Assembly (NCBI GenBank): GCA_017859955.1
Contig: JAFNAB010000058.1
Span: 1 to 32,286, forward strand
Length of the DNA stretch: 32,286 nt
Source of the DNA: Holophagaceae bacterium
Lineage (GTDB): Bacteria; Acidobacteriota; Holophagae; Holophagales; Holophagaceae
Reading direction: 5' to 3'
In this document: in pieces, positions 1-7,495 of the stretch
Numbering within the stretch: the stretch's first letter is position 1
How the letters are laid out: every line of letters begins with the position of its first letter
Notes under the pieces: model-generated
Database searches by the model: none
What the model was told of the DNA's origin: nothing
The model's input: the letters and a program-made list of their open reading frames with translations, nothing else
Position numbers and translations under genes: made by a program

Positions 1-187
1 CGCCCGGGAGCAGGAGATTCTAAAGCTCCTGGCCGAAGGAATGCGGGCCCGGGAGATCGCCCAGGAGTTGAGCATCGGCCAGAAGACCGTCGAGGCCCAT
101 CGGCAGAACCTCATGAACAAGCTCGATATGCACAGCATCGCCGAGCTGACCCGCTTCGCCATCCGGGAGGGGCTGACGACGGCCTGA
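1..187 (+). CDS. C-terminal end of a LuxR/NarL-family regulator (5' partial)
   Basis: An open frame enters from the left edge (codons from position 2) and ends at TGA 185-187, leaving 61 residues. The sequence is a typical LuxR (GerE) helix-turn-helix: an REQEIL start, then AREIAQELSI and the recognition helix KTVEAHRQNLMNKL, followed by a short tail. Such domains usually sit behind a receiver domain in NarL/FixJ-type response regulators and bind DNA. The receiver part and the start lie outside the window, so the signal it answers to cannot be told. Its position just upstream of the lactate permease gene allows, but does not show, a regulatory link. Confidence 0.85.
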   Translation, partial: AREQEILKLLAEGMRAREIAQELSIGQKTVEAHRQNLMNKLDMHSIAELTRFAIREGLTTA

Positions 188-279
188 TTGCAGGACTGCC
201 GATTGAAGGGGGACCTGGCGAAAATGCCTGATCCCCCATGAGGGCCATTGGGGTATGGCAGAAGAGACGATCCCTCGGA

Positions 280-295
280 GATGCGCCGGCGCATC
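280..295. repeat. 16-bp perfect palindrome in the gap before the lactate permease
   Basis: GATGCGCCGGCGCATC reads the same on both strands. It lies in the 255-bp gap (188-442) between the LuxR-type gene and the permease, about 150 bp upstream of the permease start. There is no following T-run, so it does not look like an intrinsic terminator. A dimeric-regulator site is possible, but I recognise no consensus. Confidence 0.4.
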
Positions 296-375
296 GCCCT
301 GGTTGTCAGCCTGCGCAGAAGGTATTCACCCATCTCCCGGTGTGGGATTTCCGCACGGGGCCTTGCGGTGGGCGG

Positions 376-426
376 CTAGGTGAATATGGTTGTTGACATA
401 GGTGTAAATACCTAGAACCATGGTTC
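376..426 (+). promoter_or_regulatory. Candidate promoter/operator cluster for the lactate module
   Basis: A consensus -35 hexamer TTGACA lies at 393-398, but no good -10 is found at normal spacing. Around it are several symmetrical elements: TAGGTG at 377-382 and again at 399-404 (22 bp apart); CTAGGT 376-381 facing ACCTAG 410-415; the imperfect palindrome TAGGTGTAAATACCTA at 399-414; and the perfect 12-bp palindrome GAACCATGGTTC at 415-426. The ribosome binding site GGGAGG (432-437) follows directly. Regulator-bound promoters look like this, and GntR- or LysR-type control of lactate genes is common, but the regulator here is unknown. Confidence 0.4.
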
Positions 427-442
427 GATCTGGGAGGAAGAA

Positions 443-2143
443 ATGCTTACATGGACTCAGGTGTACACCCCTGTCATGGGAAATGTATTCCTTTCCGCTG
501 CCGTGGCAGCGATTCCCGTGGTGGTCCTGCTGGCCCTCCTGGGCTTCGCCCACATCCGGGCCCACTGGGCCGCCATTCTGGGACTGGTCTCGTCCCTGGC
601 CATCGCCATCCTTGTCTACAGCATGCCGGTCAAGCTGGCGGTCGCCGCGGCGGGCTATGGCGCGGCCTATGGCCTTCTGCCCATCGGGTGGATCATCCTC
701 GGTGCGATCTTCGTATATGACATCACGGTGAAGACCGGCGACTTCGAGGTGGTGAAGCATTCCATCGCGGGTCTGGCGGAGGACCGCCGGATCCAGGTGC
801 TCCTCATCGGCTTCAGCTTCGGGGCCTTCATCGAGGGGGCCGCCGGTTTCGGAACCCCTGTCGCCATCGCAGGCGCCATGCTGATCGGTCTCGGCTTCCG
901 CCCCATCAAGGCCGCCGTCCTGGCCCTGATCGGCAATACGGCCCCGGTGGCCTTCGGCGCCCTGGGCATTCCCATCATTACCCTGGCCAAGGTCACGGGG
1001 CTGCCCGAACACGCCCTCAGCGCCATGGTGGGGCGCCAGATGCTGCCCTTCGCCCTGATCGTGCCCTTCTGGGTGGTCTGGGCCATGGCGGGCCGCAAGA
1101 AGATGTGGGAAGTCTGGCCCGCCTGCCTCACCTGCGGCCTCAGCTTCGCCGTCACCCAGTACATCGTCAGCAACTTCTTCGGGCCCTCACTGGTGGCCAT
1201 CTTCAGTTCCGTGATCTCCCTGGTGGCCACCGTTGGCCTGCTCAAGTTCTGGAAGCCCAAGACTACTTGGCACTTCGACCATGAGTCCGCCGAAGAGCGC
1301 TCCGCTGAGGCCGCCGCCCGGCCTGACCACTCCACGGGTCGCATCCTGAAGGCCTGGATGCCCTGGGTCTTCCTCTGCGCCTTCGTCTTCGCCTGGGGCC
1401 ACCCCACCTTCAAGACCTACCTGAACGGTGGTGCCAAGGGCCACGAGAACTTCCTGGCGGGCAAGTCCGTCATCAAGATCCCGGTGCCTGCCCTGGACAA
1501 GGCTGTCATCAAGGCTCCTCCTGTCGTCGCCAAGCCCCTCCCCGAGGAAGCCGTCTACACCTTCAACTGGCTCTCCGCCACCGGCACCAGCCTTCTGTTG
1601 ACCGGCCTGGTGAGCGGCCTCTTCCTGGGCCTCTCCTTCGGCGAGCTCCTCAAGATCTTCCTGGGCACCCTGAAGCGCATCCGGATTTCTCTCCTGACCA
1701 TCACCGCAATGCTGGCCCTAGGATTCTCCACGCGCTATGCAGGGCTCGACGCCACCATGGGTCTGGCCTTCGCCTCCACGGGGATGTTCTTCCCCTTCTT
1801 CTCACCCCTCCTGGGCTGGCTGGGCGTGGCCCTCACCGGCAGTGACACCTCTTCCAACGTCCTCTTCGGCGGCCTCCAGAAGATCAGCGCCGAGAAGCTG
1901 GGCATCAGCCCCATCCTCTCCTGCGCCGCCAACAGCAGCGGCGGTGTCATGGGCAAGATGATCGACGCCCAGAGCATCGTAGTGGCCGGCGTGGCCACGG
2001 GGCAGCAGGGCAAGGAGGGCGAGATCCTGCGGGGCGTCTTCTGGCACAGCATCGCCCTGGCCTGCCTGGTGGGCTTAGTGGTTTTCCTGCAGGCCTATGT
2101 GCTCACCTGGACGATTCCGGTGGTGGACGCCATCGTCAAGTAG
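443..2143 (+). CDS. lldP: L-lactate permease (LctP/LldP family)
   Basis: The 566-residue product matches the LctP family (TC 2.A.14), inner-membrane proton symporters for lactate and glycolate. It opens with the family-typical sequence MLTWTQVYTP. Many hydrophobic helices follow, with the conserved EGAAGFGTPVAI stretch near residues 130-141 and a GSDTSSNVLFG motif in the C-terminal third. The length fits the family (about 550-600). A central hydrophilic loop at about residues 275-380 contains a Lys/Pro/Val-rich segment. The start is set by GGGAGG 5-6 bases upstream. The two lactate oxidation genes immediately downstream support lactate as the substrate. Specificity for L- over D-lactate cannot be read from sequence. 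Confidence 0.95.
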   Translation: MLTWTQVYTPVMGNVFLSAAVAAIPVVVLLALLGFAHIRAHWAAILGLVSSLAIAILVYSMPVKLAVAAAGYGAAYGLLPIGWIILGAIFVYDITVKTGDFEVVKHSIAGLAEDRRIQVLLIGFSFGAFIEGAAGFGTPVAIAGAMLIGLGFRPIKAAVLALIGNTAPVAFGALGIPIITLAKVTGLPEHALSAMVGRQMLPFALIVPFWVVWAMAGRKKMWEVWPACLTCGLSFAVTQYIVSNFFGPSLVAIFSSVISLVATVGLLKFWKPKTTWHFDHESAEERSAEAAARPDHSTGRILKAWMPWVFLCAFVFAWGHPTFKTYLNGGAKGHENFLAGKSVIKIPVPALDKAVIKAPPVVAKPLPEEAVYTFNWLSATGTSLLLTGLVSGLFLGLSFGELLKIFLGTLKRIRISLLTITAMLALGFSTRYAGLDATMGLAFASTGMFFPFFSPLLGWLGVALTGSDTSSNVLFGGLQKISAEKLGISPILSCAANSSGGVMGKMIDAQSIVVAGVATGQQGKEGEILRGVFWHSIALACLVGLVVFLQAYVLTWTIPVVDAIVK

Positions 2144-2158
2144 GGCCGTGCATATCCT

Positions 2159-2182
2159 GGGGCCTGCAGCGATGCAGGCCCC
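2159..2182 (+). terminator. Strong hairpin with GCGA tetraloop between permease and lutC-like gene
   Basis: A perfect 10-bp stem GGGGCCTGCA / TGCAGGCCCC closes on a GCGA loop of the GNRA type, starting 15 bases after the permease stop. It is followed by a weak T-rich stretch (GTTTCGTT). It could be a partial terminator or a processing/stability element that sets the ratio of permease to oxidation genes. The next gene's ribosome binding site begins at 2191, so full termination is unlikely unless a second promoter exists. Confidence 0.6.
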
Positions 2183-2202
2183 GTTTCGTTGGAGTGGGGG
2201 CG

Positions 2203-2766
2203 ATGAGCGAGGTGGCGATGTTCGAGCTTTTCAAGTCAAGGGTAGAGGGGGCCGGAGCCCAGGTTCATCGCGTGGCCACCCGCCAGGAGGCCATCGAGTG
2301 TGTCCTGAAGACCCTGGAGGCCGAGGGGGTTGGTTCTGGGGCCACAGCCATCTGGGCCGAGAGTTCCTGTCTGGAGGGCTGTGATACCCAGGCCCTGTCG
2401 GCCCGGGTCCCCGGTCTGGGTTTCACGGTCACCCGCGAGGCGGCCAAGGCTGCACGGGTGGGCATCACCCAGATGGCCTGGGGGATTGCGGATACCGGAA
2501 CCCTGGTTCAGGATGGCTCCGGAGTCGGGCAGCGGTTGGCCTCGGCCCTCCCCTGGACTCATATCGCCCTGCTGGACGCCCGTCAGTTGGTACCCGATCT
2601 GGCCACGCTCCTGACGAAGGTGGATCCAACCAAAAGCGCCTTTCTGGGCTTCATCACGGGCCCCAGCCGCACGGCGGACATCGAGCGGGTACTGGCTATC
2701 GGCGTCCACGGGCCCGAGCGACTTGTGGTGATCTGTGTCGACGATCTGGAAGGGGGGCGCCTGTGA
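2203..2766 (+). CDS. lutC: Lactate utilization protein LutC/LldG (LUD domain)
   Basis: The 187-residue product is a LUD-domain (LutC/YkgG) protein. In LutABC (LldEFG) complexes this family is needed for oxidation of lactate to pyruvate in the cytoplasm or at the membrane face. The family signature is visible as GIADTGTLV at about residues 94-102, followed by a conserved region ending in GPSRTADIE, typical of LutC C-termini. I chose ATG 2203 because GGAG (2191-2194) lies 8 bases upstream. A GTG at 2194 is in frame but overlaps that site. The stop overlaps the next gene's GTG start (GTGA), so the two are translationally coupled. No Cys cluster is present, as expected for this subunit. Confidence 0.9.
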   Translation: MSEVAMFELFKSRVEGAGAQVHRVATRQEAIECVLKTLEAEGVGSGATAIWAESSCLEGCDTQALSARVPGLGFTVTREAAKAARVGITQMAWGIADTGTLVQDGSGVGQRLASALPWTHIALLDARQLVPDLATLLTKVDPTKSAFLGFITGPSRTADIERVLAIGVHGPERLVVICVDDLEGGRL

Positions 2767-4901
2767 GCAAAGCCTTCAAACGCTCCATCACCAAGGCCTT
2801 GGAGAACCCCAACCTGGGGGGCATCCTGGACCGTTGGAACTACCCGGCCACCCGCGCCAAGGCCTATGAGGGTGTCGATTTCGAGGCGCTTCGCGGGGAG
2901 ATTTCCGCCATCAAGGGCGAGGCGGCGGGACGGCTCCCGGAATTGGCGGACCAGTTCCAGCAGGCGGCGGAAGCCAAGGGGGCCAAGGTCTTCCGGGCCA
3001 GCAGCCCCCAGGCGGTCCTGGATTACATTCTGGGGCTCTGCCGATCGAAGGGCGTCAAGAAGGTCGCCAAGTCCAAGTCCATGGCCTCCGAGGAGATCCA
3101 CCTCAATAAATTCCTGGGCGAGCACGGCATCCAGGCCGACGAGACGGATCTGGGGGAATGGATCGTCCAACTGGCCCACCAGACGCCCTCCCACATGGTG
3201 ATGCCCGCCCTCCACCTCACCAAGGAGGAGGTCTCGGATCTCTTCAGCCAGGAACTGAAGCAGCCCCTCTCCAACGACATCCAGGCCCTGGTGAAGGTGG
3301 CCCGGAAGGCGCTCCGGGAGAAGTTCTTCGAGGCGGACCTGGGGGTGACTGGGGCCAATATCGCCATCGCCGAGACCGGGACCCTGGTGCTCATGACCAA
3401 CGAAGGAAATGCCCGGCTCGTCACGACCCTGCCGAAGATCCACGTGGCCATCGTGGGCCTGGAGAAGCTGGTGCCCCGCTTCCAGGACGCCGCCCCTATC
3501 CTCAAGGCCCTGCCCAAGAGCGCCACCAGCCAGCTCATCACCAGCTACGTCTCCATGATCACGGGGCCTGTGCCCAACGATGACGGGACCATGAAGGACC
3601 TGCACATCATCCTCATGGACAACCAGCGCACCGCCATGGCCGCCGATCCCGAATTCAAGCAGGCCCTCCAGTGCATCCGCTGCGCCTCCTGTCTGAATGT
3701 CTGCCCAGTGTACCGCCTGGTGGGCGGCCATGTCTTCGGCCACATCTATACCGGAGGCATCGGGACGATCCTCACCGCCTGGTTCAACGAGCTCAAGACC
3801 ACGGAGGACATCCAGGGGCTCTGCATCGGCTGCGGCAAGTGCAACGAAGTCTGCCCAGGCAAGATCGATATCGCGGGCCTGATCCTGGAGCTGCGCCGCC
3901 GCCTGGGTCAGAAGGAGGGGCTGCCCTTCATCCAGAAGAGCGCCCTCCAGATCATCAACAACCGCAAGGTCTTCCACACCATGCTCCGGGCGGCCTCCAT
4001 CGCCCAGAAGCCCTTCGCCAAGGAGGGCTTCATCCGGCACCTGCCCATGTTCCTGTCGGGCCTGGCGGAGCACCGCAGCCTTCCGGCCATCGCGCCCCAG
4101 CCCTTCCGGGATCTCTTTCCGGAGATCCGGCAGCCCAAGGGAGGTCCCAAGGTCGCCTTCTACGCGGGCTGCGCCATCGACTTCGTCTCGCCAAAGGTCG
4201 GACTGGCCGTGGTGAAGGTGCTGAACCAGGCGGGCTACGAAGTGATCTTCCCCCAGGAACAGTCCTGCTGCGGCATCCCCCACTGGGCCTCCGGGGCCAA
4301 CGAGATGGCGGCCCTGGCGGCGGCGCACAACCTGGGGCCCCTGCTGGCGGAGGAGGTCGAGTACGTCATGACCGCCTGCGCCACCTGCGCCACGGCCCTG
4401 AAGAAGGAGTGGCCCCATCTGCTCCAGCAGCAGGGCATGGCGGGGCTGGTCCCCAAGGCCGAAGCGGTGGCCGCCAAGACCGTCATGTTCACCGAACTGG
4501 TGGCCAAGCTCATCCAGGAAGGTCGCCTGACCCCCAAGGACGGTCTGGAACTCCAGAGCGTCACCTACCACGATTCCTGCCACGCCAAACGTCACGTGGG
4601 GATCTACAAGGAGCCCCGGGCCGCCCTGGGGGCCGCCGGGTTCGACCTCCGGGAGATGAACGAAAGCGACACCTGCTGCGGCATGGGCGGGTCCTTCACC
4701 GTCAAGCAGCCCGAGCTCTCCATGGGGATGCTGAAGCGCAAGCTCGACAACGCCGAGCAGACCGGAGCCCAGTACCTCTGTGCCGAGTGTCCGGGCTGCC
4801 TGATTCAGCTCGGGGGAGGGCTCGACAAGCGGGGCTCCAGCCTCCAGGCGAAGCATCCGGCCGAGCTGCTGGAGGATCGTTTCAAGGATCCGGAGGCCTG
4901 A
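2763..4901 (+). CDS. Fused LutB-LutA lactate oxidation iron-sulfur protein
   Basis: This 712-residue protein joins two normally separate subunits. Residues about 1-300 form a LutB-type LUD domain (NIAIAETGTLVL near 198-209). Two 4Fe-4S motifs follow, at C304-C307-C310-C314 and C354-C357-C360-C364. The C-terminal third (about 460-712) is LutA-like, with two cysteine-rich CCG domains: C470, C502-C503, C539, C542, and C606, C638-C639, C676, C679. The fusion would carry electrons from lactate through its clusters to the quinone pool or another acceptor. Similar fusions occur next to lactate permeases in sulfate reducers such as Desulfovibrio (established knowledge, from memory). The start GTG overlaps the lutC stop. 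No FAD-type lactate dehydrogenase is adjacent. Confidence 0.92.
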   Translation: MSKAFKRSITKALENPNLGGILDRWNYPATRAKAYEGVDFEALRGEISAIKGEAAGRLPELADQFQQAAEAKGAKVFRASSPQAVLDYILGLCRSKGVKKVAKSKSMASEEIHLNKFLGEHGIQADETDLGEWIVQLAHQTPSHMVMPALHLTKEEVSDLFSQELKQPLSNDIQALVKVARKALREKFFEADLGVTGANIAIAETGTLVLMTNEGNARLVTTLPKIHVAIVGLEKLVPRFQDAAPILKALPKSATSQLITSYVSMITGPVPNDDGTMKDLHIILMDNQRTAMAADPEFKQALQCIRCASCLNVCPVYRLVGGHVFGHIYTGGIGTILTAWFNELKTTEDIQGLCIGCGKCNEVCPGKIDIAGLILELRRRLGQKEGLPFIQKSALQIINNRKVFHTMLRAASIAQKPFAKEGFIRHLPMFLSGLAEHRSLPAIAPQPFRDLFPEIRQPKGGPKVAFYAGCAIDFVSPKVGLAVVKVLNQAGYEVIFPQEQSCCGIPHWASGANEMAALAAAHNLGPLLAEEVEYVMTACATCATALKKEWPHLLQQQGMAGLVPKAEAVAAKTVMFTELVAKLIQEGRLTPKDGLELQSVTYHDSCHAKRHVGIYKEPRAALGAAGFDLREMNESDTCCGMGGSFTVKQPELSMGMLKRKLDNAEQTGAQYLCAECPGCLIQLGGGLDKRGSSLQAKHPAELLEDRFKDPEA

Positions 4902-4950
4902 GATTTCTCGGTTATCGGCTTGGCTGAACCTGAAAGATCAAAAGAGTAAA

Positions 4951-5031
4951 CACAGAGGGCACAGAGGTTCAAAAGAGAGGGCACAGAGAAAAGCAAAGAA
5001 TGGCTGGCTGACCTGGCCTCATTCTTTGCTT
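4951..5031. repeat. CACAGAG repeats plus 12-bp inverted repeat in a convergent gap
   Basis: The 234-bp gap between the lactate genes and the lysine operon is clearly more AT-rich than its surroundings. CACAGAG occurs three times (4951-4957, 4960-4966, 4982-4988). AAGCAAAGAATG (4991-5002) is followed after 17 bases by its exact reverse complement CATTCTTTGCTT (5020-5031). A T-run (TTTTTTT near 5069) and further AT-rich sequence follow. The inverted repeat could end transcription from both sides. CACAGAG-rich intergenic patches are, as I recall, scattered in many unrelated bacterial genomes, with no agreed function. I see no gene in this gap. Confidence 0.6.
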
Positions 5032-5135
5032 CTGTATCCTTTGCATCCCCTTCATCCTGGCTGAATGCTTTTTTTAGTGCTTTTGGGCTATGACATTTCT
5101 TTTAATCGGAATTGGTGAGCCTCGCGCCGGTCCAC

Positions 5136-6383
5136 TCAGCCCACCCAGACCTCGGGGGGTCTGGGGTGGCTCAGGAACTCGCCCATGGCTTCGGTGTAGC
5201 CGTAGGCTCCCACGGTGCCGAAGGCCAGGAGGTCGCCGGGCGCCACTTCCGGCAGAGGCATGTCCCCCAGGCGATCCAGGCTGGTGCAGAGGGGACCCGC
5301 CAGAGTGGCGGGGCGCAGGGCGCCGGACTTCCCGAGGACCTTCACCGGGAAGGGCTCGCCGGTGAGGAGGGGGCGCAGCAAATGGTTGACGCCGCCTTCC
5401 AGGATGATGAAGCGGGTGCCACGGCTCTCCTTCACCCGGACCACCTTCGCGAGGTAGACCCCACAGGAGGCGGACATGAAGCGTCCGGGCTCCAGGATCA
5501 GCTCCCCCTTGAACCAGGGGTGGGCCTCCAGGAGGGCCTTCAGGCCCTGGCCCAGGGCCTCCACGTCCAGGGGCGTCTCGGATTCGCTGTAGGGCACCCC
5601 CAGGCCGCCGCCTAGGTCGATCTGCTCGAGGTCCAGACCGTGCTCGCGATGGAGGCGGAGGGCCATCCCCAACACCATGGCGTGGGTGCTCAGGAGCGCC
5701 TGGGCGCTGCGCTGGTTACTGGCGGCGAAGACGTGCAGGCCCTGGATCCGGACATGGTGCAGCCGGGAGGCGCGCTCCAGGAGGGAGGGCAGCTCCTCCT
5801 CGTCGACGCCGAAGGCCGAGGGGCCGGTGCCACCGATGATGCGGTTGCTCTCATCGGCTCCGGAGGCCGGGTGGACCCGCAGATTGACGGCCAGGGGACC
5901 CGTGGCCAGGGCGTCCAGGCGCTCCAGATCCTCCCAGCCCTCGGCCTGGATCCGGGCCCCCTGGGCGAGGGCCTGGGCCAGCTCCGCGTCCCGCTTGCCG
6001 GGACCGGCATAGAAGGTCATGCCCTGGGGGAGACCGAGGGCCGCCACCCGGGAGAGTTCCCCGCCGGAGGCGCAATCGAAGCTGGCGCCCAGGCCCGCGA
6101 AGACCTTGAGGAGTTCGGCATGGGGGTTGCTCTTCACGGCGAAGGCGATGCGGACACGGTCGGGCAGGGCCGCCCGAAGGCGCTGATACTGGGCCGCCGC
6201 CGTGGGGCGGTGGTAGGCGAAGATTGGCGTGCCGTGGGTCTGGGCCAAGGCACAGCAAGTCGTCTCGTCAAAGGCGAAGAGGGAGTGGCCGGGCTCCGCC
6301 TGGGCACTCCCTGGGGTGCCCGAGGGGGACGCAGAGCGAGTTTGGCGAGCGGGTGGTCCCCCTCGTTCAGTGTTTGACTTCAT
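5136..6383 (-). CDS. PLP-dependent decarboxylase, probable diaminopimelate decarboxylase (atypical)
   Basis: The 415-residue protein belongs to fold-type III (alanine racemase-like) decarboxylases. Visible features are the PLP lysine K84 in FAVKSN, a glycine-rich GGGLG at 258-262, EPGR at 298-301 and GAYGY at 392-396. As the last gene of a lysine operon it would be expected to convert meso-diaminopimelate to lysine. However, the usual HIGSQ motif reads HVFAASNQ (217-224) and the usual CESGD reads CTSLD (366-370). These changes remind me of the BtrK/exosortase-associated decarboxylases rather than classical LysA. The first 33 residues are a Pro/Ser/Gly-rich extension. The ATG overlaps the upstream gene's stop (ATGA). 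Function in lysine synthesis is inferred from context. Confidence 0.75.
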   Translation of the reverse strand: MKSNTERGGPPARQTRSASPSGTPGSAQAEPGHSLFAFDETTCCALAQTHGTPIFAYHRPTAAAQYQRLRAALPDRVRIAFAVKSNPHAELLKVFAGLGASFDCASGGELSRVAALGLPQGMTFYAGPGKRDAELAQALAQGARIQAEGWEDLERLDALATGPLAVNLRVHPASGADESNRIIGGTGPSAFGVDEEELPSLLERASRLHHVRIQGLHVFAASNQRSAQALLSTHAMVLGMALRLHREHGLDLEQIDLGGGLGVPYSESETPLDVEALGQGLKALLEAHPWFKGELILEPGRFMSASCGVYLAKVVRVKESRGTRFIILEGGVNHLLRPLLTGEPFPVKVLGKSGALRPATLAGPLCTSLDRLGDMPLPEVAPGDLLAFGTVGAYGYTEAMGEFLSHPRPPEVWVG

Positions 6384-7495
6384 CCTTGTCTCCAGTAGGG
6401 GGCCAGACGGCGGATCCCCTCTGCGATGGCCTCGGGCTGTCCCGCGAAGCTCAATCGAATGTGATGGCGTCCCCCCTCACCGAAGGCGGAGCCCGGCACC
6501 ACCACCACGCCACCCTCGTCCCGCAGGCGCAGGCAGAAGGCCATGGGATCGGCCTGGGCAGCCTCGGGGACCTTGAGCCAGTGGTAGAAGCCACCGCTGG
6601 CCAGGGCCGGGGTGGCCTGGAAATGGGTCCGGTAGGCCGCCTCGAAGGCGTTCCAGCGGGTGCGGATCTCCTGGCGGGCCGCCGGAAGGACCGTCGCCGA
6701 TTCCCGGATCAGGGCCAGGGCGGCCCGCTGGGCCGGAGCGGCGGGGGCGGTGACCATGTAGGCGTGCAGAAGGCGGGCGGGGGCTAGCCACTTGGGATCC
6801 CCCAGGGCCCAACCCAGGCGAAGCCCCGGGCCACCCCAGGCCTTGCTGACGGAGCCCAGCACCAGGCCGCTCTGGGTGACTTCCCGCAGGCTCGCCGGGC
6901 GCTCACCCAGGTAGAGCTCGCGGTAGACCTCGTCGGAGATCAGCAGGATGCCGCGCTTCTCGCAGGCCTCCGCCACCCTGGTCAGGGCTTCGCGGCTGGC
7001 CCCGGCCCCCGTGGGGTTGGCCGGGTGGTTGATGATGGCCATCTTGGCCCGGGGGGCCTGGTCCAGGGCCGCGCAGAAGGCCTCGGCATCCAGGCGGAAG
7101 TTCGCATCCAGGGAGTAGGGCAGGGGGGTGGCCCCGGCCATGTGGGCCAGGGCGGGATAGGACAGGAAGCCGGGATCCGGCACCAGCACCGCATCCCCGG
7201 GCTCCAGCCAGGCCTGGAAGAGGGCGAAGAGGGCCCCCTGGCTGCCGGTGGCCAGCATGACGCGGTCCAGGTGCTCACCGTGGAACTGGGCCACGGCTTC
7301 CCGGAGTTCGGGCAGTCCGGCATTTGGACCGTAGGCGCAGGGGCCCTCGATCCCCAGAAACGCGAGCCTCCCGGGCTCGGGCAGGGCCCAGCCCGGCTCC
7401 CCCAGGCCCATGGGGATGGCGCTGGCGGGCGCACCCTCACTGAGGGCGCGGATGGGGCTGGGCCTCAGGTGCCCGAGGCGGGAGGCAGGCATCAT
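6380..7495 (-). CDS. Class I/II aminotransferase, probable N-succinyl-diaminopimelate aminotransferase
   Basis: The 371-residue product is a fold-type I PLP aminotransferase of the aspartate aminotransferase superfamily. Visible residues are HPANPTG at 157-163 (N160), D188 and Y191 in SDEVYRELY, the PLP lysine K218 in SVSKAWGGPGLRLGW, and the carboxylate-binding Arg near the C-terminus in HIRLSFA. Its place between dapD and the decarboxylase suggests the DapC step, transamination of N-succinyl-2-amino-6-oxopimelate with glutamate. Aminotransferase specificity cannot be settled by sequence, so other substrates remain possible. It starts at ATG 7495, overlapping the dapD stop by 4 bp. A second in-frame ATG follows directly. 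Confidence 0.85.
   Translation of the reverse strand: MMPASRLGHLRPSPIRALSEGAPASAIPMGLGEPGWALPEPGRLAFLGIEGPCAYGPNAGLPELREAVAQFHGEHLDRVMLATGSQGALFALFQAWLEPGDAVLVPDPGFLSYPALAHMAGATPLPYSLDANFRLDAEAFCAALDQAPRAKMAIINHPANPTGAGASREALTRVAEACEKRGILLISDEVYRELYLGERPASLREVTQSGLVLGSVSKAWGGPGLRLGWALGDPKWLAPARLLHAYMVTAPAAPAQRAALALIRESATVLPAARQEIRTRWNAFEAAYRTHFQATPALASGGFYHWLKVPEAAQADPMAFCLRLRDEGGVVVVPGSAFGEGGRHHIRLSFAGQPEAIAEGIRRLAPYWRQG

Noticed and set aside
2583-4856. A 757-codon open frame on the minus strand opposite the lactate oxidation gene
   Set aside because: Its residues (rich in G, H, L, Q) follow from G+C-rich codon bias of the opposite gene; the plus strand has clear domains and cysteine motifs.
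4951-4988. CACAGAG repeats as a CRISPR-like array
   Set aside because: Units are only 7 bp, unevenly spaced, with no unique spacers or cas genes.
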